In this document: positions 8,029 to 15,442 of the stretch, in pieces
Layout: each line of letters starts with the position of its first letter
Position numbering within the stretch: the first letter of the stretch is position 1
DNA from: Phyllobacterium calauticae
Lineage (GTDB): Bacteria > Pseudomonadota > Alphaproteobacteria > Rhizobiales > Rhizobiaceae
NCBI RefSeq assembly: GCF_019991125.1
Contig: NZ_JAGENB010000002.1
Location: forward strand, 124,001 to 188,000
Length of the DNA: 64,000 nt
Direction of reading: 5' to 3'
Notes under the pieces: generated by a model
Told to the model about the DNA's origin: nothing
Databases searched by the model: none
The model's input: only the letters and a program-made list of their open reading frames with translations
Program-made: the position numbers and the translations under genes

Positions 8029-9117
8029 ATGGCGAGCTTGCAGAGCTTTGATACCGAGATCGAAAAGACCCGGAATATGGTCAATGAGATGCGGACGAAA
8101 ATTGACCAGTCCAGTGTCGTTCTCGACAAGTTCGCCAAGGCTGATGCTGCGATCGGAAATCCTGACTTCGATATCGAAAATGCCCGCATCGATGATGTCC
8201 TGCGCCAGCAGAAAGTCATGGAAGGCAATATTGCCGACCTGATCATCGGTCTGGAAGACGCGACCAATGTGTTCGGTTCCGAATTTGAAAGCATGAAAAG
8301 CTATTCCGGCTGGGAAAAGCTGGTCGGCGTTTTCTCCAAGGACAAGATGCAGCGCCTGCGGACGGATCGCGTGCGCAACATGTCTCTGGCCGGCAACCTG
8401 CAGGAACTGCTGTCGAAATCCGACCGGATCGTTGGCATTCTCAAAGAGCAGAAGACCATTCTCGATGCGCGCTACAAGACGTCGGAAGCCAGCCTTTCCA
8501 ACGTGATCGAGCGCCGCAAGACGGCAGTGGCGACACTCGAAGCCACGCAGAAGCGCATCGAAGAGCTGAACCCGCTGCTGCTCGACATTGAAAACCGGAT
8601 TGCCGCCTCCACCGATCAGGGCACCCGCGCCACGCTGGAAGGTGACCGCTCGAAACTGGCGACGGAATATAATGAGCGCCAGGCGAAGGAGCAGGAGCTC
8701 CTGGCGGAAAGCCAGACGCTGGAACGCTATACCTCGATGTTCCAGACATTCGTCGATTCGCTCAACAACCAAATCGCCGCGCAGAGCACGCTGATCAACA
8801 AGCTGTCGATCGATACGGAACAGCGCATCGTTCTCTACAAGGCGCTGGAAGATTCCTTGAAGACGGCGGCTCAGCAGGACGTGGCCCACAAGATCAATAC
8901 CCTTGGCAGCCGGGTCGATACGGCGGCGGAAGAGACCATGGCCGGTGTCGGCGCCGCCGCGCAGAAACACATTGGCGACCTGCTCGAGATGCACGAGAAG
9001 AACATGGTCAGCACCCAGGATATCCAGCGCCGCAAGAAGCTTGCCGACGATGCTTTCTCGCGCCGTTTCTCGGAAGTCCTGAAGAAACACAATTCCGCTG
9101 ACTACGTGCAGAATTAA
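8029..9117 (+). CDS. Coiled-coil protein, first gene of an unknown five-gene AAA operon
   Basis: A 362-residue soluble protein with no signal peptide or membrane segment, made almost wholly of long charged helices. Heptad-like stretches span about residues 150-260 (for example EATQKRIEELNPLLLDIENR, then AKEQELLAESQTLE). A Gly/Trp-containing break lies near residue 95 (SYSGWEKLVGVFSKDK). The helical layout faintly recalls TelA ('toxic anion resistance') proteins, but no diagnostic motif proves this. The start has a good ribosome site (AGGGGAG). Its stop overlaps the next start as TAATG. It may be an oligomeric substrate or scaffold for the AAA protein of the operon, which is inference. Confidence 0.85.
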   Translation: MASLQSFDTEIEKTRNMVNEMRTKIDQSSVVLDKFAKADAAIGNPDFDIENARIDDVLRQQKVMEGNIADLIIGLEDATNVFGSEFESMKSYSGWEKLVGVFSKDKMQRLRTDRVRNMSLAGNLQELLSKSDRIVGILKEQKTILDARYKTSEASLSNVIERRKTAVATLEATQKRIEELNPLLLDIENRIAASTDQGTRATLEGDRSKLATEYNERQAKEQELLAESQTLERYTSMFQTFVDSLNNQIAAQSTLINKLSIDTEQRIVLYKALEDSLKTAAQQDVAHKINTLGSRVDTAAEETMAGVGAAAQKHIGDLLEMHEKNMVSTQDIQRRKKLADDAFSRRFSEVLKKHNSADYVQN

Positions 9118-10268
9118 TGGCCGGGAATGCTGATCTGACCGCCGCCGAACGCTATTTCGGTGCGATCCGTGCTGCGCTGGACGGGCTGGATATCTTTCTC
9201 AACAACCAGCAGTCGCCGCTCTACAAGCACGATCTGGTTGCGCAGACCGTATCGGAATATCTGCGGCGGCTGGAAGCCTCCTTCGAATGCTGGCGCAACC
9301 GGATCGGTTTCACCGACCGGTTCCAGATTTCGCGCGCTGAAAGCGGCTTTCCGGTTTTCCAGAACGTGCTGGAACTGGAAAACGACAAGCGGGACACCAG
9401 GGCCCGGCTGGCAGCCATTCCGCCAGCGGCAGCGCTGCGCAATGAAATGGCCGATTTTATCCTGCGGCACCGCGCATTTCCGCGCGATCTGCAGAAATCG
9501 ATGGCGGAGCGGATTTATCTGGAAACGGTCGAGCAGGGAGAGGTTTTCTCGCCTTTCATCCTGCCGGTGACCATCCGCGTTTCGGTCAATCCGAAGACCA
9601 TGCGTCCGCTCTACGTGGTGCACTGGGGCGCCTTTGACGGCGCTTCCAACCTGCCGCTGATCTATATGGCGATCATCGAGGATTCGTCGCAGGGCCTCGT
9701 GGAAACTCTCGTGGGCAAAGACGGCAAGCTCAATCCCGGCGTGCGGATACCGCTGCCCGTCGGCGGCCTGCTCAATCCGGAGCTGGCACGGCGCTTTGAC
9801 GATTTCGCCGCCAAGAATTCGGCCTATTCGCTGTCGCCGATCACGATTGCGACAAGCCTCGATACGGATTTTCCGGAACTCCACCCCAAGCAGCTGCGGC
9901 GCGTGGTTCTCGGTCCTTTCTATACGACGGGTATTACCGAACATAACCAGAAGGTTGCCGATGTCCTGGAACGCGTGCGCAAGCCGGAAGATGCCTGGCT
10001 TCTGACCTGGACCATGCAGGAGGTTTTCTCCAAGGCGGAACGGCCGGGCAAGCGCGGGCTCTGGTCTTCGGAGCCCTCGCGCGAGGAGTTCTACATCAAT
10101 ACGGATGATCTGGAGGCGGCCCGGCAAGGTGTCAGCAGCTACGAACAGCATGCGCTGGTGCCGCACGAGGCCTATCAGGCGCTCTATGCCTCGGGCGAGG
10201 CCAACCGTATTTTCAGCGGGTTCAAAACCCATATCCTGTCCAACGGCCAGGTCATCAGCGACATTTAG
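9117..10268 (+). CDS. Hypothetical soluble protein, second gene of the AAA operon
   Basis: A 383-residue protein that starts in the TAATG overlap with the coiled-coil gene. It has no signal peptide and no membrane segment. The N-terminal 150 residues look helical and charged. The middle looks like an alpha/beta domain (ILPVTIRVSVNPKTMRPLYV, then HWGAFDGAS, and later GVRIPLPVGGLLNPE). The C-terminal part is mixed (SREEFYINTDDLEAARQG). I recognise no catalytic motif or named family. The next gene follows after 12 bases. Its position between a coiled-coil protein and a AAA ATPase suggests an adaptor or partner, without direct proof. Confidence 0.85.
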   Translation: MAGNADLTAAERYFGAIRAALDGLDIFLNNQQSPLYKHDLVAQTVSEYLRRLEASFECWRNRIGFTDRFQISRAESGFPVFQNVLELENDKRDTRARLAAIPPAAALRNEMADFILRHRAFPRDLQKSMAERIYLETVEQGEVFSPFILPVTIRVSVNPKTMRPLYVVHWGAFDGASNLPLIYMAIIEDSSQGLVETLVGKDGKLNPGVRIPLPVGGLLNPELARRFDDFAAKNSAYSLSPITIATSLDTDFPELHPKQLRRVVLGPFYTTGITEHNQKVADVLERVRKPEDAWLLTWTMQEVFSKAERPGKRGLWSSEPSREEFYINTDDLEAARQGVSSYEQHALVPHEAYQALYASGEANRIFSGFKTHILSNGQVISDI

Positions 10269-10280
10269 GGGAGCACGATC

Positions 10281-12191
10281 ATGGATGTCGGTTTGACCAC
10301 CATCGACGAGAAGGACATCACCAAGCATCTGCCGGTGGCGCAGGCCATGGTGACGCGTTTTGTCGTGCTGGAATCAGGCGATGCGAAATCCGGGACCGAG
10401 CTTGCCGGTACCGGGCGGCGGTTCGTCTCGACGGTTTCGACCGGCGGTCTGCGCTCAACGCGTGAAGTGGACCTGACCAGGACGATCCAGTCCGTGCGTC
10501 CCGATGACCAGATGCTGTCCATCGCCCAGCACACCCTGTTGTTCCGGGTGCGCCGTGGCGCGGCAGTCGCATTGGCCGTTGCCGATGTTTTTGGCCGCCA
10601 GAGCGATCTGGAGAACCTTCTGGCGCGCAATGCCTCGGCGCCCCTGCAGGGGGAGGATGCCAGCCATTTCAAGAAGCTTTTGTCCGCCGCCGCCTATGTC
10701 TCGGCTTTTGCGCTTGCTGCCTACCTCTCGCAACTGATCGAAGCGGATAGCCAGGCCGCCAATGACGTGACGGTTCCGGAATTCAATTTCGATACGGCGC
10801 AGGATGCATTGAAATCGATCGTCGGCGGTTTGGACCGGGCCATTGCCGGTGCCGCCGATGAACAGACCATGCTGGCGCGGGCGAAAGCCTATGCTGCTGC
10901 GGCCATTGAAGGCCTGCTGCAGCGCAAGGGGCGTTTTGACGGGCTCGGCAGCTTTGAAGACATGCATCTGCGGCTTGATAGCGACGATTTCACGCTTGAC
11001 GGCTTCGATGTGGCGCCGGGCAAGAAGCGCGCGCCGCTGGTCATGACGTTCAAAAAGCCCGATGAAGTCATCGGCAATCACATTGCCAAATATCAGGCGC
11101 TGAAGCTGTCAAAGATGCTGATGGCTTATGATTTCGACCGGCAGCTCAACCCATTCGTTGAACTTGGCGGTTTCCTGTTCACATTCATCGGCGACGGCGC
11201 ACCGGGGACGGGCAAGACGACGCTGATCCAGATGATTGCCGGTCTCGTCAACGATTACTGCCAGGTGGCGGGCTATGCCTTCCATTACGAGAATTTCGGT
11301 GTCGATCAGATTTCCTCCTATCAGGGAAAATCCGGGCAGAACTGCCGGCAATTCGTCAACAATGTGCTCAATCCGCGTGTGATCGGCTTCGGCACCATCG
11401 ATGATATCGATCAGGTTGCCGCGCGGCGTTCCGATGACCGGGCATCTGCCGGCCAGCAGGAAATCACCGGCGTGCTGATGGAAGCGTTTGCGGGCGCCTC
11501 CACCGTGGTGCGCGGCAACTGCGCGTTCGGCATGTTCTCCAACTATCCGGAGAATGTCGACGATGCGCTGCGCCAGCGCGCCGGAGCGCGCTGGCTGGTG
11601 GACGGGCCGCAGACCCGCAACGATTACATCGATATCTTTGCACTGCTCGCCGGCAAGAACCACAGGATTCCGCTCGGCGAACACAGGCTGTTCGAAGACC
11701 AGCAGATCGAACGCGCCGTGGATGCCGCCTATGAACAATTGTCGAAGCCGCAGGAAGACGGGCTGAAAGCGGTGTATGAGCGCTTCATTTCTGAGAACGG
11801 CGAGCCGGAAACGCTTGCCGATATCGGTACCTATCTGCACATGATCAAGGAACGCGAGCCGCGTTTCACCGGCCGCGCCATCAAGAACGTGACGGATGCG
11901 ATCAAGATGCGCGCCATGGACATCGAACTGCCGGATGCATGGTTCGAAAAGCCCGAGACCTTCATGCACAAGCCCTATGATGAGAAAAAGGCGATGGTGG
12001 AGGAACTGCGCAAGCCCTTCACCATGGAGATGGTGCTGCAGGAAACCAACCGTTATGCGGATTCGGAATTCCGCTATGCCGACAAGTCGGACGATGCCGC
12101 CGTGGAAAAGATCGTCCGCGATGCGCGCCTGCGCGAACGGGCGATCCGGGAAGTGGAAGCCCTGAAAGCCAGGGGGCAGTGGGACGCCTGA
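10281..12191 (+). CDS. AAA-family ATPase, core of the unknown five-gene operon
   Basis: A 636-residue protein. A roughly 300-residue N-terminal region of unknown fold precedes one AAA module. Walker A is GDGAPGTGKTT (residues 304-314, Lys312). Walker B reads IGFGTIDDID with Asp374-Asp375, where classical AAA proteins have Asp-Glu (IDEID). A second-region-of-homology-like segment follows: FSNYPENVDDALRQRAGAR, with a sensor-1 Asn at 421 and candidate arginine fingers at 433 or 437. The C-terminal 190 residues are helical. No membrane segment is seen. The start has AGGGGAG upstream, and the stop overlaps the next ATG by one base. The module is the remodelling type of AAA protein; the target is unknown. 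Confidence 0.9.
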   Translation: MDVGLTTIDEKDITKHLPVAQAMVTRFVVLESGDAKSGTELAGTGRRFVSTVSTGGLRSTREVDLTRTIQSVRPDDQMLSIAQHTLLFRVRRGAAVALAVADVFGRQSDLENLLARNASAPLQGEDASHFKKLLSAAAYVSAFALAAYLSQLIEADSQAANDVTVPEFNFDTAQDALKSIVGGLDRAIAGAADEQTMLARAKAYAAAAIEGLLQRKGRFDGLGSFEDMHLRLDSDDFTLDGFDVAPGKKRAPLVMTFKKPDEVIGNHIAKYQALKLSKMLMAYDFDRQLNPFVELGGFLFTFIGDGAPGTGKTTLIQMIAGLVNDYCQVAGYAFHYENFGVDQISSYQGKSGQNCRQFVNNVLNPRVIGFGTIDDIDQVAARRSDDRASAGQQEITGVLMEAFAGASTVVRGNCAFGMFSNYPENVDDALRQRAGARWLVDGPQTRNDYIDIFALLAGKNHRIPLGEHRLFEDQQIERAVDAAYEQLSKPQEDGLKAVYERFISENGEPETLADIGTYLHMIKEREPRFTGRAIKNVTDAIKMRAMDIELPDAWFEKPETFMHKPYDEKKAMVEELRKPFTMEMVLQETNRYADSEFRYADKSDDAAVEKIVRDARLRERAIREVEALKARGQWDA

Positions 12192-13477
12192 TGGACCTTC
12201 TCTACGAAAACGAACTGATCTACGGGCGTCTGCTGACGATCGACCAGCCGCATCTGATCGAACGCTATAACCGGGCACTGACGGCTTTTGGATTCAAGGC
12301 AACCGAACTCACCCGGTTCAATATTGACCGGACGGGTTTCTCGCCGGAAATCGCCGCTGAGCTGAAGGACCCGTCCTATCTCGATCCCAATGGCGTCAAC
12401 CGCCGCTTCATCATTCTGACGCCGGATCAGGCGATGCTGCCGGTGGTTCACACGCAGTTCTCCAACACGTCGCAGCTGATGTACGAGTTCTTCAGCAGCA
12501 ATGCGCGGGCGATCAACGCGCTGACCATCAAGGATGTGATCTTCGGCGAGATCGAGGACAGTGTTTCCATTGTCAACGACATCGAGGATCTGCTGTCGAT
12601 CAACCAGGTCGAGTTCCGCGTCCTTTCGGCAGAAAACGTCATGGGGCAGGCGGCGGAACTGCGTCTGCTGGTGGACCGGCTGCAGAACGAGCCCAACATC
12701 TGGCGCGACGACGATCTCATCAACCGGATGGTCGAACTTGCCAAGGTCACCGGCGATATCCGCGAGAATTCACTGGTGCCCGACAAGGTGGTGTTCCGCC
12801 ACAGCGCCTTCTGGACCAGCCATTTCGGCGGTATCTATATCTTTGTCGATGACAATACGACGACGGTCATCGGCGATCCCGCCGCTCCCGGCTTCCGGCG
12901 CTCGCGTCCCTGGCAGGTCAATTACATCTCGATCAAGGACGCCGATCAGGTGTTCCAGTTTCTTGCCGCGACGGGGCGCATCGAGTTGCCGCGCGGCTCG
13001 TGGATCGAGCAGTCGGGCTATCTGGAAAACCGCGGCGAGATGATCATCCGCCATCTCATCCGGACGCTTGAACCGGAACGCAATCTGAGCGGCATTGATC
13101 GTATCTGGCTGCAGACCTGGATTCATGCCAATGCCAGCCTGATCAATCATGACGGGACATGGCCGTTCCTGAACGCCGTGAAACGTGAAATTGCCCAGAC
13201 AGGGCAGATCAACCTCTCCGAGATTGATCCGGCACGCCGGTTTCTCGTTGTGCGGGCGCTGCCAAGCCATCCCGATGCCTGGCTGGTCAATCAGCTGATC
13301 AGTGATTTTGTCCCATGGGATTTCCTGTCGCGGTACATCTTCAACAAGCAGGGCTTCTACGCCGACTACGGCCGCTGGAGCCCCACCTATCAGGAACACG
13401 TTGTCGATATACTCAAAACAACCTATTTGAAGGACAAGGAAGGGTTGCGCAGGCGGCTCTACGGTCTCACCTCCTAG
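12191..13477 (+). CDS. Hypothetical protein, fourth gene of the AAA operon
   Basis: A 428-residue protein. The ATG at 12191 in the TGATG junction with the ATPase gene is preferred over an upstream GTG at 12179. There is no signal peptide or membrane segment. The N-terminal half is mixed alpha/beta (NGVNRRFIILTPDQAMLPVV). A Tyr/Phe-rich middle follows (FWTSHFGGIYIFVDDNTTTV), then a helical C-terminus (YLKDKEGLRRRLYGLTS). No nucleotide-binding or catalytic motif is evident. I do not recognise the family with confidence. The last operon gene follows after 12 bases. Confidence 0.85.
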   Translation: MDLLYENELIYGRLLTIDQPHLIERYNRALTAFGFKATELTRFNIDRTGFSPEIAAELKDPSYLDPNGVNRRFIILTPDQAMLPVVHTQFSNTSQLMYEFFSSNARAINALTIKDVIFGEIEDSVSIVNDIEDLLSINQVEFRVLSAENVMGQAAELRLLVDRLQNEPNIWRDDDLINRMVELAKVTGDIRENSLVPDKVVFRHSAFWTSHFGGIYIFVDDNTTTVIGDPAAPGFRRSRPWQVNYISIKDADQVFQFLAATGRIELPRGSWIEQSGYLENRGEMIIRHLIRTLEPERNLSGIDRIWLQTWIHANASLINHDGTWPFLNAVKREIAQTGQINLSEIDPARRFLVVRALPSHPDAWLVNQLISDFVPWDFLSRYIFNKQGFYADYGRWSPTYQEHVVDILKTTYLKDKEGLRRRLYGLTS

Positions 13478-13489
13478 CAAGGATGCACA

Positions 13490-14587
13490 ATGCTCGATCC
13501 CGTCATCAACTTCTTCAGCCGGATTTTCTATCTGATCGGACGTGGCATCGGCTATGCGGTCGGTATCATCCTGTGGCCGCTCCTGTGGGCAGGGCGCTGG
13601 TACACCCAGCGCGGCTGGATCCTGAAGACAGTCGTGGGTGCGATGCTCATTCTCTGGGTCGGGCTTTACGGCTATTTCTTCTGGGTCACGCAGGTCTGGA
13701 CGAATTTCAATCCGGATTACGTCGCCGTCTATAATTTCGATAAGCGTGACGTTGCCGCTGGCGAACCGGTTGCTGCGCAAGCCATGGGAACGGCACCCAA
13801 GAGCTGCGCCCGTTCGGCCATTGTCGAAGTTACGGCTGACCTCACCGATTTCAACGTGAACCAGAATGCCTGGATTTCCTCCATGCTGCTGTTCAAGCTC
13901 GGTTTCTTCGGCATGTCATGGGACGATACGCCTTTCCTTGACAACAAGGCGGCGTTCCAGCGCGGCATCAACTCCGCCGTGCGCCGGACAGCTGTCGAGC
14001 TTGTCGACACGCTTGGCCGTATCCGCGGCACATCGCAGATCGACAACGATCTGCAGAAGGCCCGCGGCAATCTGCAATTCACCGAGGATGCATGGTATTT
14101 TGGCCTGAACCCGTTTGGCCCCAAGACCCCGACCCCGAGCTATTACCGTTCGGCGGTCAAAGACCTCAGGACTTTCAATTCGAAGCTGGAAGCCTGCAAT
14201 GCCGTATTCGATGCGCGCGCCGACAATCTCATGCAGTTCATCGACCGTATTGCCAATGATATCGGCTCCACCTCCGCCATCCTGAAGGATCGCTCGGAGA
14301 AGAACAATTATGGCTGGTTCGATACCCGTGCGGATGACCGGTTCTGGTTCGCCTATGGCCAGCTCTACGCCTATTACGGCCTGATGAATGCGGCAAAGGT
14401 CGACTTCAAGCAGGTCGTGCAGCAGAAGAACCTGGCCCCCCTATGGGATGGCATGGACGGACAGCTCCGTTCGGCACTCAACATAACGCCATGGATCATC
14501 GCCAATGGCAGCGAGGGCGGTTGGTTGTTGCCCAACCATCTGACAACCATGGGTTTCTATATATCCTGCGCGTGCGTTCCAACCTGA
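13490..14587 (+). CDS. Membrane-anchored protein (DUF2333-like), last gene of the AAA operon, frameshifted C-terminus
   Basis: A 365-residue protein. An amphipathic or membrane-dipping N-terminus (about residues 12-36) and a clear membrane segment at about 45-66 (TVVGAMLILWVGLYGYFFWV) precede a large domain, probably periplasmic. It resembles the DUF2333 family by architecture, which I hold with moderate confidence. The last eight residues (ISCACVPT) are abnormal. A TATATAT tract at 14558-14564 is two bases longer than in the duplicated copy downstream (TATAT at 15045-15049). That copy continues FYILRVRSNLIDIKQVLQQ, and the same codons follow here out of frame up to TAA at 14614-14616. The real C-terminus is therefore probably disrupted, or the extra TA is a sequencing error. 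Confidence 0.82.
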   Translation: MLDPVINFFSRIFYLIGRGIGYAVGIILWPLLWAGRWYTQRGWILKTVVGAMLILWVGLYGYFFWVTQVWTNFNPDYVAVYNFDKRDVAAGEPVAAQAMGTAPKSCARSAIVEVTADLTDFNVNQNAWISSMLLFKLGFFGMSWDDTPFLDNKAAFQRGINSAVRRTAVELVDTLGRIRGTSQIDNDLQKARGNLQFTEDAWYFGLNPFGPKTPTPSYYRSAVKDLRTFNSKLEACNAVFDARADNLMQFIDRIANDIGSTSAILKDRSEKNNYGWFDTRADDRFWFAYGQLYAYYGLMNAAKVDFKQVVQQKNLAPLWDGMDGQLRSALNITPWIIANGSEGGWLLPNHLTTMGFYISCACVPT

Positions 14588-14654
14588 TCGATATCAAGCA
14601 GGTGCTGCAGCAATAAGTGGACTTGGGCGGGTAAAATGCTATATTTAGCCTTGG

Positions 14655-14684
14655 AGTGAGGGCGAGCTTTCGCCCACCCTCTTT
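14655..14684 (+). terminator. Terminator of the AAA operon (unit 1)
   Basis: GGGCGA (14660-14665), loop GCTT and TCGCCC (14670-14675) form the inner stem. An outer GAG/CTC pairing and a short T-run (CTTTCC) follow. It lies about 40 bases after the ancestral stop TAA at 14614-14616. An identical copy lies 485 bases downstream. Confidence 0.65.
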
Positions 14685-14689
14685 CCTGG

Positions 14690-14776
14690 TTACATGAAAC
14701 GGATCCGGATGGTCACCTGCCAGTGAGTCCGGATCCTTTTCATTTCCAGGGTGATGCTGAAGGGTTTAAACCACAT
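14690..14776 (-). CDS. Predicted 28-residue small protein, copy 1
   Basis: A minus-strand ORF starting ATG at 14776 behind GGAGGTGGAGCT, a strong ribosome site, and ending TAA at 14690-14692. The peptide begins MWFKPFSITLEMK and ends VTIRIRFM: basic, with aromatic and beta-type residues, no signal peptide. A diverged paralogue is encoded 488 bases away in the same orientation. The central codons (KPFSITLEMK) are unchanged and four of the differing codons are synonymous, which favours real coding sequence. Function unknown; no family is recognised. The alternative reading is a hairpin on the plus strand. Confidence 0.55.
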   Translation of the reverse strand: MWFKPFSITLEMKRIRTHWQVTIRIRFM

Positions 14777-14993
14777 AGCTCCACCTCCAAGTTTGAGAGC
14801 ATGGCTGATGCCGCAGCCGGAGCAGCCCATCTCCTCCGATACACCGCTGGCCCGGTGCTGTTGCTTTTGCCCTCAACACATCCATTGATGACGAAGTGCG
14901 ACCGCTTCGGCAACGAACGGGGAGTTGTGTCGCAATAGGTATCCAGTTGCAGGTCGATCAAACCGGCAGGTATGTGGTTTCCTTGACTTTTTT

Positions 14994-15101
14994 GGCAACG
15001 AGGGCGGATGGTCGTTGCCCAACCACCTGACAACCATGGGTTTTTATATCCTGCGCGTGCGTTCCAACCTGATCGATATCAAGCAGGTGCTGCAGCAATA
15101 A
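14994..15101 (+). pseudogene. Duplicated C-terminal fragment of the membrane-protein gene
   Basis: About 35 codons matching the end of the gene at 13490-14587. They read GNEGGWSLPNHLTTMGFYI and then LRVRSNLIDIKQVLQQ before TAA at 15099-15101. No start codon or ribosome site precedes it, so it is a remnant of the tandem duplication. Its value is that it preserves the unshifted C-terminus lost from the upstream copy. Compared with the upstream copy it carries Asn for Ser and Ser for Leu, so it has diverged and is not a fresh copy. Confidence 0.85.
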
Positions 15102-15139
15102 GTGGACTTGGGCGGGTAAAATGCTATATTTAGCCTTGG

Positions 15140-15169
15140 AGTGAGGGCGAGCTTTCGCCCACCCTCTTT
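15140..15169 (+). terminator. Duplicated copy of the AAA-operon terminator
   Basis: The stem GGGCGA/TCGCCC with loop GCTT and following CTTTCC is identical to 14655-14684, offset by 485 bases. With no gene directly upstream it is probably redundant, or a backstop terminator. Confidence 0.55.
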
Positions 15170-15174
15170 CCTGG

Positions 15175-15264
15175 CTACTTGAAAAGAACCCGGATAGTGA
15201 CTTGCCAGCCAGTCCGGGTTTTTTTCATTTCCAGGGTGATGCTGAAGGGCTTAAGCCACATCAT
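15175..15264 (-). CDS. Predicted 29-residue small protein, copy 2
   Basis: A minus-strand ORF with tandem ATG codons at 15264 and 15261 behind GGAGGTGAT, ending TAG at 15175-15177. The peptide begins MMWLKPFSITLEMK and ends VTIRVLFK. Relative to copy 1 it has changes such as Phe/Leu, Arg/Lys, Ile/Val and His/Gly, several silent changes and an extra Met. The flanking DNA is identical between copies, so the differences are concentrated in this ORF and its ribosome-site spacer. Function unknown. Confidence 0.55.
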   Translation of the reverse strand: MMWLKPFSITLEMKKTRTGWQVTIRVLFK

Positions 15265-15442
15265 ATCACCTCCAAGATTGAGAGCATGGCTGATGCCGCA
15301 GCCGGAGCAGCCCATCTCCTCCGATACACCGCTGGCCCGGTGCTGTTGCTTTTGCCCTCAACACGTCCATTGATGATGAAGTGCGACCGGTTCGGCAACG
15401 AACGGGGAGTTGTATGGCGATAGGTATCCGGTTGCAGGTCGG

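Larger units (their letters stand above)
14507..14993. repeat. Tandem duplication, unit 1 (487 bp)
   Basis: This stretch, covering the last coding bases of the membrane-protein gene and the intergenic region, is repeated directly at 14994-15475. Bases 14565-14689 match 15050-15174 exactly (125 bp) and 14794-14879 match 15279-15364 exactly (86 bp). The 104 bases between these blocks carry about 21 differences. The unit ends in a degraded version of the last codons of the Lrp-type gene. Confidence 0.93.

Noticed and set aside
8029-14587. Phage-defence or toxin interpretation of the AAA operon
   Set aside because: No nuclease, deaminase, NADase, protease or pore motif was seen in any of the five proteins, and base composition matches the surrounding core genes.
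14723-15423. Plus-strand ORFs of 71 and 73 codons in both duplication units
   Set aside because: They remain open in both copies, but no convincing ribosome site precedes them, and their codons overlap the better-supported minus-strand small ORFs. Conserved openness follows from the identical DNA blocks.
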